Shown: one piece after another, positions 46,317-58,184 of the stretch
Numbering within the stretch: the stretch's first letter is position 1
How the letters are laid out: every line of letters begins with the position of its first letter
Assembly (NCBI GenBank): GCA_004794655.1
Contig: SMMW01000013.1
Coordinates: 596,501-660,500 of the forward strand
DNA: 64,000 nt
Source: Marisa cornuarietis
Lineage: Eukaryota; Mollusca; Gastropoda; Architaenioglossa; Ampullariidae
Direction: 5' to 3'
Position numbers and translations under genes: made by a program
The notes under the pieces: generated by a model
Database searches by the model: none
Seen by the model: the letters and a program-made list of their open reading frames with translations, nothing else
What the model was told of the DNA's origin: nothing

Positions 46317-47215
46317 TGCCGGTGCAGCCGGAATGAGATGAACTGACGCTGCGGCTAAAAGCAGCTTTGAAGAGGAAGGTAACACAAAGTGAGTTGACCC
46401 AGAGTTTGCAATCAGAAGTGAGATGCACAGCAAGTCGTTAGGCACTAGCTAGATGGTTAACGGAAAGCTAACAGCTTATTAAATAAAATACTTTTGCTGA
46501 CGGCTTTGCGCTAACCATCCATCTAGCACGTCTCGACTTGCCCCTGGTACCTTAGAGTCAATGTCCCCCTTGACTTCAGATTAAGTCCAAGTAAATCCAC
46601 TATCGCCTAATCACTTACTGCTTGCAGGCAATGTGCTAGCAGCTGGATAAAAATAAATACACAAAGCCTGCAAATGTGCCCCTCGGTTCCCCAGTTATCG
46701 TCCTTGTCCAGAGAACTGTGAAGAGACATCGAGCATCAAAGCAAGAACCGCCCGCGCTAAAACTCAAACATTATTCTTTAATTTAAAACAAAAAAATTGT
46801 TCTCTTCATTTAACAGTCATTTCCTTCCCTTTTTTAATTAATTTCCTTTCTTTTCTCGTCTAGGTGAGGGCGACCTTTTATTTCTCAGTCGTTGCGTTAG
46901 CAATATGAGCGAAGTGTCTCACACGTACTGCGTGTGTCTGGAGCAGATGGCTGGAGAGACGATCCTGTATAACAGGTCATCTGCAAATCTTCACCAGCGC
47001 TATCAGGTGTTTCTGGCAGATTGTTATACCTGTCACACACCTGTCACAAAGTGGCATGGAGTTGCTGGGTCAGGTGTGCACAGACCGATACACTTGGTGA
47101 CCCTTGTGGTTGGACCACGGACGTGTACAGGTGGATTGCTGTCTGTCTGCCGAGACCAACGCTGAGCCTCTTGCGAAGTTCTCCGCTGTTAGTCTCGGCG
47201 AGCCTTAACAATGAA
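46317..47215. other. Non-genic stretch
   Basis: A plus-strand frame 46905-47165 starts at an ATG (MSEVSHTYCVCLEQMAGETI) and is open for 86 codons without a recognised family. Not called. Confidence 0.4.
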
Positions 47216-47325
47216 TGTGAATAAACCGGAAGCTATATCGTCCAAAGCCTCGTTCTAGTAGTGAAACTGAAACGTGACTAAACTGGAAGCTATTTCGTAA
47301 CCAGCCTCGTTTTATGACTTCACTA
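47216..47325. repeat. Tandem duplication, about 55 bp x 2
   Basis: GTGAATAAACCGGAAGCTAT...GCCTCGTTCTAGTA and GTGACTAAACTGGAAGCTAT...GCCTCGTTTTATGA are adjacent diverged copies. Confidence 0.8.
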
Positions 47326-48233
47326 AAAAAATCGTCTGCAAGTTGTCCAGTAATACAAGTCCGTGGTTAAACGAAGAGCCGAAATGGACGTGCTTGCTCG
47401 AGCTCGTGTTAAGTGTCGGTGAAGCTCGTGACTCTAGTCACCTTTTTTCCCGCCATTCTGGGTGGGGAAGGCGCTGTGGCTAGAAAAATCCCCCAGCCCA
47501 CCCAGTAGACGGCTACTTAATTTATCAGGGACGGCTAAAGGTAGCAAAGGGAAAAAACTGACTTTGATGTTCTCATGTGTTCTAGGCACGGTGATCCACT
47601 TACAGTTCTCTCCTCACGATCCATGGAAAACGTAACTTTTTAAACAAATTTACATTTACATAAATTGTAATTTGATTATTACTACAACATATCTGCTATG
47701 GTAGTACTGAGATTTTTAATTGCAATGAGGAATCGCGTGTGTGGTGTCCTGTATTTCCGAACTCATCCTAGGATGCATTCTCGCAATACTTGTCTTTCTG
47801 CCACATTCTGTCGGTATTAGCCTTATAATTGTTTCATCTTGTCTGTCGGTATTAGCATTATTATGTTTCATCAAGTAGTGCTCCTCCTTCCTCTGTGAGC
47901 GAACAGGACATTTTCTGGCACCGCTTTTTTTGTGTAAAAGTTGTGACTAATGCTGTGACACATCGTAACAAAGACTAGTGTTGAAATGAAAAAGATCGGA
48001 GCCTGCAATTATTGGGTTTCGGACCCGCTTGCGTTCTGCTCAGTTAACTCACGGGAATATAATCTCGAGAACAGCCGTTACCGATGCAAAGTCATAATTT
48101 TTACAAAATATAATTTTACGCTGAGGCAGTTTGCCCTTAATCAAAGGTCGGTGTGTCGGCGCGCGACAAAGTTCTTCCTCCCAACACCTCAAAGTGTGGC
48201 AACACATGACTCGGAACGCGTTATGCCCCCCAG
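47326..48233. other. Non-genic stretch with a small duplication
   Basis: TCTGTCGGTATTAGC(C/A)TTAT is duplicated at about 47808 and 47850. On the minus strand AGAATGGCGGGAAAAAAG|GTGACT (around 47455) is a possible minimal first coding exon (MAGKK). It is too short to call. Confidence 0.4.
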
Positions 48234-48398
48234 CAGATGAGGAACTCGTTAATCACGGACTGCCTACTTCTGACACTGGTGCCAATGCTGCAGCTGTGAT
48301 ACTGGGTGCTCTCCCCTTTCAGTTCCCTCCCCCACTTGAACATTTCACCTCACCGGTATCTTCTCAAGTCCCTGATCAAGAGGCATGGAGAAAGCAAG
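48234..48398 (+). CDS. Weak candidate coding exon
   Basis: TTATGCCCCCCAG (acceptor-like) precedes 48234 and AAGCAAG|GTGCAC (donor-like) follows 48398. The 165-nt segment is open and symmetric (phase 1-1). The reading is DEELVNHGLPTSDTGANAAA, VILGALPFQFPPPLEHFTSP, VSSQVPDQEAWRKQ. It looks protein-like but matches no family. The acceptor tract is short, and the frame continues open on both sides, so chance is quite possible. Confidence 0.27.
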
Positions 48399-48476
48399 GT
48401 GCACACCTGGTCTCTGTACCTGTATCGTGTTCTTGATTTTTAACACGTTTACACAAGCGGATAACGTTTTATAATG

Positions 48477-48477
<1 letters not shown>

Positions 48478-48568
<91 letters not shown>
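48478..48568. repeat. (ATC)30 microsatellite
   Basis: 91 bp of uninterrupted ATC. The preceding sequence (GTTTTATAATGAATC) resembles a LINE tail such as that at 31691-31774, which may have seeded the array. Confidence 0.98.
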
Positions 48569-48746
48569 AGTTTCGTTTTGAAAGTTTTGTATATTTCGGC
48601 CAGGTTAAGTTTGATTTTTTTCAGGGTTACCAGGTAATAAATTGTTAGATCATAATTCTCAACAGAAAGGGAAAATAAAGGAAAACTTAAAGCGATGAAC
48701 GGTGTGACATGCATCCATTCTGTGCCCTTGTGTGCTTGTTGAACAA

Positions 48747-48887
48747 CAGAAAGGAGAACAACATGCACACAAGGGGGCAGAAAGGAGAACAACATGCACA
48801 CAATGGGGCAGAAAGGAGAACAACATGCACACAAGGGGGCAGAAAGGAGAACAACATGCACACAATGGGGCAGAAAGGAGAACAACA
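48747..48887. repeat. Minisatellite, 31-bp unit with 62-bp alternation
   Basis: Four units plus a partial one (48747, 48778, 48809, 48840, 48871) of CAGAAAGGAGAACAACATGC, then ACACAAGGGGG or ACACAATGGGG. The two variants alternate strictly, so the amplified unit is the 62-bp pair. Near-perfect identity indicates recent expansion. Confidence 0.95.
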
Positions 48888-49949
48888 GTATTGAATTCAA
48901 GAAAAGTCATCATCTCACACTTACAGCCCGCTGTCTCTAAAAGCAGGGTGGGGAACGTCCGGCACGAGAAACCATTTGATGTGACCCGCCCAAGGCAACC
49001 GGAGGAGAGACTCGGAAGTTCAGTAAATTTATGATCTTTTTCATAGCAGCATGCATTCATACTAAAGGAATCATATTACTGAGACAAATTCTGAGGGACA
49101 AGGTGGGGAACGTCCATTGCCGGGTAGACAGAATATGCGAGTACATGTACATAAATATTAAAATGCCCCGATCAAAAAGAAAAAGTTCCCACCCATGCTA
49201 TAAAGGCTAAAATCGCACGAGGCACAAATATTCCGTACAGTACAAAGCAAAAGCATGTTACATAACACACATACACCAATATTAAGGTCAATCAAATTTT
49301 AGATAACAGTTTTAACAAAAAAAGGTGTTGAGCCAGGACTGGTGAATGTAAAGTGGAAGAGAATTCTAAACTTAAGCAACTAACAATATAGCATCAAATA
49401 ACAAAATAACATCAAATAATACAAGACAAATTTTGTAATGTCGGAAATAGTGCCTACAAGGACACTGCGGGAAAGAAACTTGACTGTAAAGCTGAATGAT
49501 GGAAGAGAAGCAGTCAGGAACAACACGACTCTTTCCCATGTTTTACCAAACACCTGTAATGAACGCCTCTGATGTAACAGGTGACACGAAGGTTTGCATG
49601 GACCACAAACGGGGCTCAGTTTGCAGGACTCACTGTCCTCGGAGACATCTCAGGAAAGTATACAAGACTTACAAATACACTTAAAATACTCCCATCCATC
49701 CACTTGTGGCCATGAAACGCATGCAAGCTCTTCCCCACCCTACGCACACCATCCTATACACAACACACACACGTACACAAAAGCACGAGCGCGCGCGCGG
49801 ACACACACACACACACACACACACATTTTTCATCGCTTTTTAAACACAGAATTGGACCTTTAAAAAGTCGTTGTTATTGGAATACTTTGGTCAAAACGAG
49901 TGATGCAAGTAGCAAGACTTTTCCTGTTATGAATGCCGACCATAGGCCG

Positions 49950-49999
<50 letters not shown>

Positions 50000-52900
50000 A
50001 CGACTGTAAGCGCTAGGAGGGGATAACGCTGTATAAGTTTTACAGCAACAAAGTTCAATTATCTTGAATGGAGTCGCTGGCTTGAAAACTTAGCGCTCGA
50101 ACTTTTGTAACACCTTTAAGCTACAAATTTCGGCTGCCAGTGAATCGAGAAATGGCGGGCTTACCTCGAGGTGGCTGCCTTCCCAGCTCATTTACCTTTC
50201 ATTGAGCTCGGGCAGGCTGGACGCCAGGTATGGGTCCGCGCATAATGAAGGGACGAGATACGACACAGCTTGGTTTCCTCCCCCTCCCTCCTCCCTCTCA
50301 TTTACCTTGGCCCCCAACCCTTCCCACAAACAGACCTCCATCCTTTTCTTTCCGTGTTCTTCTTCCATGCCCCCACCCCACATCCAGACAAGGCAGATTA
50401 TGCATACGGTCACCTAAAAGTATTTTATCTTTCGTACACCCCCGTCCCGGCCTCGCAAAGCTCCTTCAGCCCTCTCCTGCACCACTCAGCCGTCAGGGGT
50501 CACGCCACCAACCTCAAGAGCTGCGACCTCATCCTCATCAACTGCAGCTGGCACTGGAGCAGGTGACAGAGGGATTGGATGACAGGGGCGCCATCTGATG
50601 GATTCCGCCAGCCTGGGAGATGAGCCTGCTTTTCAGATTATGCAGAAGATAAACTCCTAAAAACATCCCGTGTGCTGCAACTTCGCCCCTGACTGGCCGC
50701 TTGACACGCCAATAAGCTTAAACTTTCAAGATGCTTAGACACTAAACATATACTGTACTCTGTGCCTGTCTGAATATGTACGCTCAACCTTAGATAAGTA
50801 TTCCCCAGGTGTGTGTGTGTGTGTGTGAACGTGTGTGCGCCCGCATATTCACCTATAAATACTTCACTAAATTTTCATTCGGACGATATATACTAAATTC
50901 ACGAACTTCTTAAAGTTCAACTCCAACCCCCACCTCCACATACACACACAGTACTTTTCGAGGTCGGTGAGTACTCCAGGTTGAACCAAGCGATAAACAA
51001 TTCGGTCAAGGAAGGGGGTCCGCCAAAGATTTCTTTGAGGATGCAATCATTTAACTCATGAAACGGAGGTTTTTGTTGCTTTACACTCGTTACCATTAGC
51101 TGCTTTTTATTTGTCCCTCCCCCTCAGTTTTGCAGGGACGCAAAAGTTTTACACACGTCTTCAAGCATCAGAGAAGACGAGCAAAACATCGTTTTACCTC
51201 CCCCTGATCGCAGTTATCTCGACCAGCCCCGGTCATGCAAGGCAAAGAGAGTCGACAGAAAGTTCTTACTCAGGCCTGCAGAGAACATAAAAAGGATCCG
51301 AGGCCAGTTTATGCCATGATCTGATTGCACACACGTTCAGAACCCACCTGCTTCATTCAAGGCAAACTTTTCGTGAATTTGTGAGCATGAGTTGTCGTGG
51401 CATACCTGTTGAAGTTTTCAGCTGGAATAGATGTAACTTGCTAAAGGCCCTGCTTGCTGAGAAAGTCGCAATCAGCTTTGTTTTGACTCGACTAAAAAAA
51501 ACCCAAAAAACTAGTTGCTTAATCGCTTTGTTTTTACAGAGATAAAAAGGTACATCCTTTATCAAACAATGAACTACAAAACTAAGGAATTAGTGCTGTT
51601 GGCGCGGTTAATTTTCTCGCCCAATGCATGGTTTGAGATAAGGCTATAAGGAAAAATAATAATAAAAAAGAATCGCTGCGCAACAGGAACTCAGCCCTGT
51701 CTCAGCATCATGTCGACTCGACGCTGTTAAAGGACTAGTGGGGCTCAAAGTTGCTTCTAATAACTGGGTAAAGCCCTCTACAAGGTTCTATTTCCCAAAT
51801 CTGAGTAAATACTCCCTTCAGGATAGAGGCCTTCAAACAGCACCATGCTGAGAACGGGGTCAAAACCGTGTCGTTATGATATGCCTAATTAACGTACGTT
51901 CCTAGCTCTCCCATTGGCTGAAGGCCGTTAGAAGGTAAATTCAACTGTGTTGTTGACCTCCTTCTGTGCATGGCGTGTATCTCGAGAACGAAGAATGGTA
52001 TTGCACGGAGCTTGACCCAGTTATTGGGAAAACATTGCACACCAGTAGTTCTTTAAGGCCGTACGGCCAGCTTTCCTTGCAGATAATTTTACATAGATTG
52101 AAAGCTAACTTCGTGCGGTTGATCCAGGCAAGGTATTTTCTGAGTTACCTCGAAACATCATACCGACTTTCCAGCCTTTCTCTCCCACCCTTCCTTAAAC
52201 CACGTTTATCACCTCCATCTCCCCGTCCCCTAGCCTCAAAAAAAAAACAAAAAAAAACTCTCCATGCCGTCGTGAATAAATGTGTTCTAGTCTAGTGCCC
52301 ACCACGCTCCCGCATTGGTTGCACATGACTACGAATTTACATCCACGAAAACAAGAGCCCGGTGCAGGGTGAGAATAGAGTTTGGGGTGGGTGGTGTGGG
52401 GGTATTTCTGGGGCTAGCACTTCATGGTGTAGCTTCTCTGACCTGATTTCTCCAAGACCATCAGTAACAGTTTGATCCTTGCTGCACAGCGACACAAGCC
52501 GTAACCAATATTATACTCAAGCATGACAATCAAGGATCAATTTGCAGGGAAATGAATGTGTGTAGCTTTCCGTCTTAAATTAAAAGTTAAAGGCAGCTAG
52601 TAAACTCCCATAGTCTAGTCGCCGGTAACAGCAGGGATGTGGAATAAGTGGTGTACCATGTCAAAGACACGGCGTGTGAAAGTCGCAGCCCAAACCCCTC
52701 ATTTCGCCGCTTTTTACCTCCTCTGTAATAATCAGGTAACCCAATGATGGGCGGGCAGGGTGAATTTTCTAGTCGCAGGTCTGAACCTTGTAGCAATTTG
52801 CTTACGTTGTCTCCCCCAGTCAGAAATGAACACTGCCAGATACCAGAGTGTGCTTTGTCGTTGTGGAGAGGTTAGTCAGATTAGTAACAAGCTCATGTCA

Positions 52901-53629
52901 ATACAAGGAACCTGTGAACCTAAGCTGGCGCTACTGTAATGCTTAGTTCATTATACAGAACAGAAAAATAAGAAGGAGAGAAAATGATATTCCATGAGGT
53001 ACTAAGTGACACAAACATGGCGAAAGTCTGACGCTACTATTCTTGACTACCGGTACGTTAAAAAGAAATTAAGAGAATGTGCCTAGAGTGTTATGCACAA
53101 AATGTGATGAGAACTATGTAGTCCATCAGCTAATATGGCAATTGTAACGGGGCTAACACAAGCCATCTTGAGACTGGCTGGCTGTTACAAAGAGAGACGG
53201 TGCCAAGGATGAGAGAGTTTCTGTTGTCGAACCAAGGAGCAGCTTTGGAAAATGTGGACAACAAAGACCTCGGTTGTCGGGGATTAAATGCCCGATGTGC
53301 TGCTATCTCTCCCTCCCTCGACAGTGTGAGGTTTTGTTGTTGGTCTGCTTCATCCATTTTTTGTAAGCGTCTGCTGTTCAAGGACAGGTTGATTAGTGAG
53401 TATGGGGTGAGAAACGAGTGTAGGGGTGGCTGCTGTTAAGCTTGTGTAGGTTTATGTCCCGCAAGGCCTTGACTGTGACAGACCTCGTTAGATCACACTC
53501 TGAAAATTTTTAGAAAGTTATTCTAAGCGAAGTCGATGTAAGAAGTAAGGGTTGCACGCTTCTTTTTAACGGTGTATGCTATAACTTGCAGATTAGAAAC
53601 ATTCAGCTGATACAGATCACCAAGTCCTA
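48888..53629. other. Non-genic stretch with CA/GT microsatellites
   Basis: No confirmed gene over about 4.7 kb. (CG)n-(CA)n lies at 49788-49826, (CA)n at 49950-49996 and (GT)n at 50809-50828. A plus-strand frame ending ...HQLQLALEQ before CAG|GTGACA (50560) is proline-rich and composition-driven, so it is not called. At 53130-53439 both strands are open for about 80 codons with no known match. Confidence 0.45.
49950..49996. repeat. (AC)23 microsatellite
   Basis: Uninterrupted AC dinucleotide tract. Confidence 0.98.
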
Positions 53630-54060
53630 AAACTCCCGTGACCATATGTTGTTGTTCTGGTGACAGGAACAGTTAGGATCAGACGAAGAGCGTAGTTGTC
53701 TGGCTGGGACGTAGGGGAAAAAGAAGTTTAGAGGAAAAGTCTGGGCAGAAGCCTGCAAAGAAATTAAAACTCAACACAGACAGTTTTTAATGGATGCGAG
53801 AACAGACGGGTAGCCAGCGCAGAAAACGAAGGAGAGGAGTGATATGGTCCCGTTTCCCAGCTCTAAGCACCAGACAAGCAACTGTTCTTTCTGGAGTCTC
53901 TGACTGAGGTATGAGAGGCAACCTGCGAGCAAGGAGTTGCAGTAATCAAGCTTAAAAAAATCAACTCACAGACAAGAGTGCTGGGAGCACGCGTAGAGAA
54001 AAAGTGACTGATGGCGCTGATCATACTGAGATCAGGGCCACCGGAAGCCAGCAATGGCCC
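53630..54060 (-). mobile_element. CR1/L2-type LINE reverse-transcriptase remnant
   Basis: On the minus strand, with frameshifts, the reading order is SHFFSTRAPSTLVCELIF, LDYCNSLLAG, ERTVACLVLRAGKRDHITPL, LRFLRWLPVCSRIH, then LTVPVTRTTTYGHGSF. These are the hallmark C-terminal reverse-transcriptase blocks of CR1/L2/Rex1-group LINEs: the DYCNSLL motif, the RDHITP-L-LHWLPV block and the RT-TYG-RSF block. At least two frameshifts and a stop after SRIH show it is dead. The 3' end (WNSLP region) is missing. The TTTYGH-FG block also occurs in the plus-strand copy at 61180-61576, so both are probably one family. Confidence 0.92.
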
Positions 54061-55566
54061 CGGGACAAACAACCTTCCTGGGTCTCTTAAATTAAGTATT
54101 AATTGTAATCGTTTATTGTTTTTCCAGTATATAACAGTATGCTTACAAATTAAAATTCGACTGGCAGTAACAATATATAGTAAAGTCATTTAAAAAGCAA
54201 ACGTTAAGAAACGTGTACACAACTAGAATCTACAACACTGTATGTGATGAACATTTCAGAGCTGCGTCCACGTGGGTGGTCGGTAAATGAGGGAAAATGG
54301 CATAAAAGATCAAACTATTTGAACTCCTTCAATAGGAGAATATCACCAGCGAACGCTTAAAACTCAACAGATTAAAGAAACAAAGATTGACGACAACACA
54401 AGGTTTATCTAATTCCCCCTAATACAGAAGTGATGCCAGCCCTCACATATTTGGGTTCAGTTATTGGACGTAGCAATATCTCTAGCAGTGGTGAAACCTA
54501 CACTTAATTGCGTTCTTTGAAGTCTAGCTTTATTTATTTTTTCTTCGTTAAGCCTTTTCTTTTCGCTTTTGTTTGAAAGAAAAAGAAATTGAAAAACATT
54601 GACCAGGGCCACGCCCCCCCTCCACAGGCGCGGGCCCAGGTACCTCATCCCTCCCTGCCCCTCCCTCTCGTCAGTGCCGGGCAGACTGACAGACAGCTGT
54701 AACTTGTCTATCAAGGGTCATGTTAACAGTGACAATGATCCCAAATTCCTGACGGTGATTTTGGTTTTGGCCACCTTGATGTGCAAATGGGATTTGAACT
54801 TAAAAGCAAAATTAGAAGCGTTTTTCTTTTTACTGACGGGAACAAAAAGGCTGACTTTAACAGATTTATCTTATTTAAAACAGTTTTAGTTTTAAAAAAT
54901 CCTAAAATTGTGTTGTGATATGTGTTTCTTGCTATCTAAACAGTTTTAATACACAAACGTTTAAAATAAAAAATCTTTTGTGCAGCTGGTTCTTGACGTG
55001 TCAAGATTTGTAAGCTGCAGCAGTTTCACCGAAACCAACCGAATGTTAGAACTTTTAATATTATCACCAGTAGTAAGACTATCACTGGAAAATAACACAA
55101 AAAGAATTTGACATAAAAGTACTTGACGGTTTCCACCAGCCATTTATTATTGATATTAAGAACATGTTGTCTACCACAGCCGCTGTCTCCGGTCCCACAT
55201 GCTCTCGTTTATCACTAGAACGATGATGGCGCGCAGCAACTGGTGATGACGTCCTTGTCATTCCCGACATCCCGTCGATATCCACGAGCTGTTCTTCTAG
55301 ATGAGTCGCAGGGTGACACGTTGCAGCGACCTCTGTAGGCAACAAGGTACACACGGCTGATTAGTTCTTTTCAGAACATCGCTCTAACGATTAGAAAAGC
55401 AGGGGACACGCTGGAGCTGACGGAGCCAGCTTGGAGTCGAGAAGCTGCGCAACGGACTCCAGTCACGGAGAAAAAAAAAAAAAACTTCGCACGAAACATA
55501 AACGTGTGCTTGTCTTATTCTCTATTCTTGCGTGTGCATGTCTGTATATACGTAAGTTTGTATGTC

Positions 55567-55569
<3 letters not shown>
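54061..55569. other. Non-genic stretch with one possible terminal exon
   Basis: On the minus strand, CTTGTTGCCTACAG precedes 55332. A frame YRGRCNVSPCDSSRRTARGY ... CCAPSSF then ends at TAG, with AATAAA about 75 bp further on. A second frame over the same bases is also open, so I do not call a gene. Confidence 0.35.

Positions 55570-55618
<49 letters not shown>
55570..55618. repeat. (GT)24 microsatellite
   Basis: Uninterrupted GT tract; another (GT)n follows at 55783-55806. Confidence 0.98.
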
Positions 55619-55806
55619 CAGTGTGTCAGAACACGCGCTATGCTGACATCGAAGGCTTATTGTGCAGGTCAGCATGAAGCATTTTAAATTTAAATTAATT
55701 TTTTCATAGAAATGTTATATAAATAGCCCCTCTTTGTCCTCTTCTCTATATCTCTTCCCTTCCCCCGTCCCTCGTCCCTCTGAGTGTGTGTGTGTGTGTG
55801 TGTGTG

Positions 55807-56729
55807 CTGACTGCTGACCGATTAAGTTATTTTGGTGATTCACTTAAGCTTTTTATCCATTGCGAAATAGTTCACCGTACAATAGGTGTAACAGCGATTT
55901 GTAGTCATAGTATTCTTAAAATAAAAATAGAACTGCAGCGATATCATTATTTTTAGTAGCTGGAGGCCCCGGACCTCTCAGGTCTTGGGGGACTTTATGG
56001 GATGATACCTGTACCAATAATCATGATAATGATAATAATAGCTTTTCCACAGAAGCATGATATTCCTACAGAGCGGCCTCCTTGTGTACTTAACAGCAAC
56101 CCCAACAAGACAAAATAAAAACATAAAAATAACTTTTTATCAATAAGTAGCAAAACACGTGTCAAGAGCGCAAAAAATACCAGCATTACCTAAGCAGAGT
56201 TAGGCCACTGAGCAATATATAATGCGAAACAGATACCGGGTAGGTTTTGAAAACATTCTTGATGTAATCGGGTAATCTGTAATAACATGTCTGAACACGT
56301 TGTCAGCACGCGTGAGCCAGGCAACCGCCTTCTCACCTGCCAGCGAGGATTGACAGCTTAAAGACAGATGGTGTGCACACAACGAGAAGGAGCTGTGCAT
56401 GTAAGAAAGAAAATAAAACTAAACAAGGAAGAGGAACCTCTACACTATCGTTATGAAGTCCGTTATGATTTATCTCAAACAATAGTGGGCTTTCCTTGAT
56501 GTCTACACATTTTTAAGTAGAACCTTCGGGCGGGGGCGGGGACAGGGGTGGGTGGGTTTTTATTGTTGTTTTTGATATTTTTGTATGTAAGTGTGTGTGT
56601 GTGTGTGCGCGCGCGCGCGTGCGCGCGAGCGCGCGTGTGTGGGTGGGTGGGGGCTTATTTTGTTTTGGGCCTGTTGGGTCCGTGCATATTTCGTTACCTT
56701 GCACAAAGAATCTGTTGTATTGATGTAGA
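55807..56729. other. Non-genic stretch
   Basis: (GT)n-(GC)n lies at 56590-56640 and a (TAA/TGA)n tract at 56022-56040. No gene recognised. Confidence 0.5.
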
Positions 56730-56730
<1 letters not shown>

Positions 56731-56817
<87 letters not shown>

Positions 56818-56836
56818 GTCGTCGTCGTCGTCGTCG
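56731..56836. repeat. (ATC)n-(GTC)n trinucleotide array
   Basis: About 28 ATC units turn abruptly into about seven GTC units. The switch is a single ATC-to-GTC change that was then amplified. Confidence 0.97.
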
Positions 56837-57817
56837 TTCGTCAGAATGCACTACAACAGCATCTTCAGGTGGTACTTTGTAAGCTTTAAAGCAGAGGAAT
56901 ATTAGCATTGATTTACGGATCATTTCACTGAATTTAGCGAGCAATAGGTGTTTGCTTATTTTATAATGTCCTAGACTTAACCACGATGGTTTGTTTACCA
57001 TTCTTTGCTCTTGCGGCTGAATTTGCTGAAGCTTTGACATAGCTTGCTTAATATCTCCGCGCAATATTTTCATAGTCTGCCACTACATGTATCTATATAA
57101 ACTACGCATGCAAAAACGCCTGCATTCCAGGTGTCTGTGTAAAGTAGCCGGACTACATTTTACAGCGCCATGTGAAGACATCAAGTCGGCGAGCAGGTCT
57201 TCAGTAGACGTGGGACTCAGCTGCTCATGTCTTAACTTTAAAACCATTTTGTAGAAGCTCATTATGAAGTTGTTTGTTTTTTTTTTGTTTTTGTTTTTTT
57301 TTAGAAAACTGCTTCTAAGCCATTTAGAAACGGTGCACATTTCAAAATCGTCATCATCATTTTCTCTTCTAAAACTAAAACAGCTCAGAACAGTTTCAAA
57401 CTAATTGAAAGAGGTTTAAAAGCGAGGGCCATGATTATCAGCTTTAGAGAAGAATTTGAAGTGTTGAGAAGCAAAGATGAGACCCGATGATGACATTAAA
57501 CGACAACAAATTGTTTTCGGGTGCTTAAATTTTCAACAAACCGATAACGCCAGAATTATTGGCGAGCTCGCAATGATTGCTGGCACAGCTTAAACTCGCG
57601 ATTTAAAGAAAATAGGAGATGCTTTCATCACTGGTTAACACGTAGATTAACAAGTAAACTTCAACATATAATGAGCTGCTGTACAGTACCATGGTATTTT
57701 CTAGTAATTTGTACCGTCTAGGCCACTGGTCGAGTCGTCTGATCGTGGCGGTCGAATCGGCTTGTGGCGTCAAGTGATCTGCTTGCACTCTGCTGGTTCA
57801 TATTCCACCGAACTCAC
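56837..57817. other. Putative intron downstream of the 57818-57958 exon
   Basis: Two minus-strand frames (57083-57340 with SPTSTEDLLADLMSSHG; 56813-57073 with KVPPEDAVVVHSDE) look partly protein-like. Both lack good splice acceptors and the first runs through a poly-Lys/Asn stretch. Not called. Confidence 0.35.
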
Positions 57818-57958
57818 TGTGCTCGGCACCTCGGCAATGCATGACACTTTATTTGTTACACTGTTGTTGAATTTACGAGTAAACAATGAATGCAGGATGT
57901 CTGCTCCAACTGCGTACAGAATATTATCCTTTAGCTGATTTTCCATGGGAACCGCCAT
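57818..57958 (-). CDS. First coding exon, unknown protein
   Basis: On the minus strand AAACAATGGCG at 57958 is an excellent start. It is preceded by a short CpG-rich leader with an E-box (GGCACGTGC) and an ETS-like GCTTCCGT. The frame reads MAVPMENQLKDNILYAVGAD, ILHSLFTRKFNNSVTNKVSC, IAEVPST and meets a perfect six-base donor GTGAGT at 57817. This gives a 47-codon exon ending in phase 0. Without splicing it would run 15 more codons to a stop. The residues are evenly mixed, with an amphipathic helix-like NILYAVGADILHSLF. There is no signal peptide and no domain I can name. The next exon must lie at lower coordinates; the symmetric phase-0 exon at 45397-45597 is compatible. Confidence 0.58.
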
Positions 57959-57995
57959 TGTTTACACTTGCACGTGCCGACGGAAGCGGAGTCCC
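57959..57995 (-). promoter_or_regulatory. Candidate core promoter of the minus-strand gene
   Basis: Minus-strand GACTCCGCTTCCGTCGGC, then GGCACGTGCAAG, lies within 40 bp upstream of the ATG at 57958. It has an ETS-type site (CGGAAG on the plus strand) and an E-box with no TATA box, typical of broadly expressed genes. Inferred from motifs only. Confidence 0.4.
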
Positions 57996-58184
57996 GTATC
58001 TTATTTAAACGCTTTTACTGATTTTAGTTTCAAATGTTCTAAAAATGAGTTGTGCGTCGTGTTCAGGCCTTCTCTATCCTAAATGTGTTTAAAATTCGAA
58101 ATCTGTTGAGCAGCTTTCCCCAGGCCTCCAGGCTACCGAAACCCCAACAACAAATCGTGGAAGATGTTCTGTTGTATCTTCACG

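Noticed and set aside
56813..57340. Two protein-like minus-strand frames downstream of the 57.9-kb exon
   Set aside because: No credible splice acceptor; one starts in a Lys/Asn run from poly-A and the other runs into a microsatellite.
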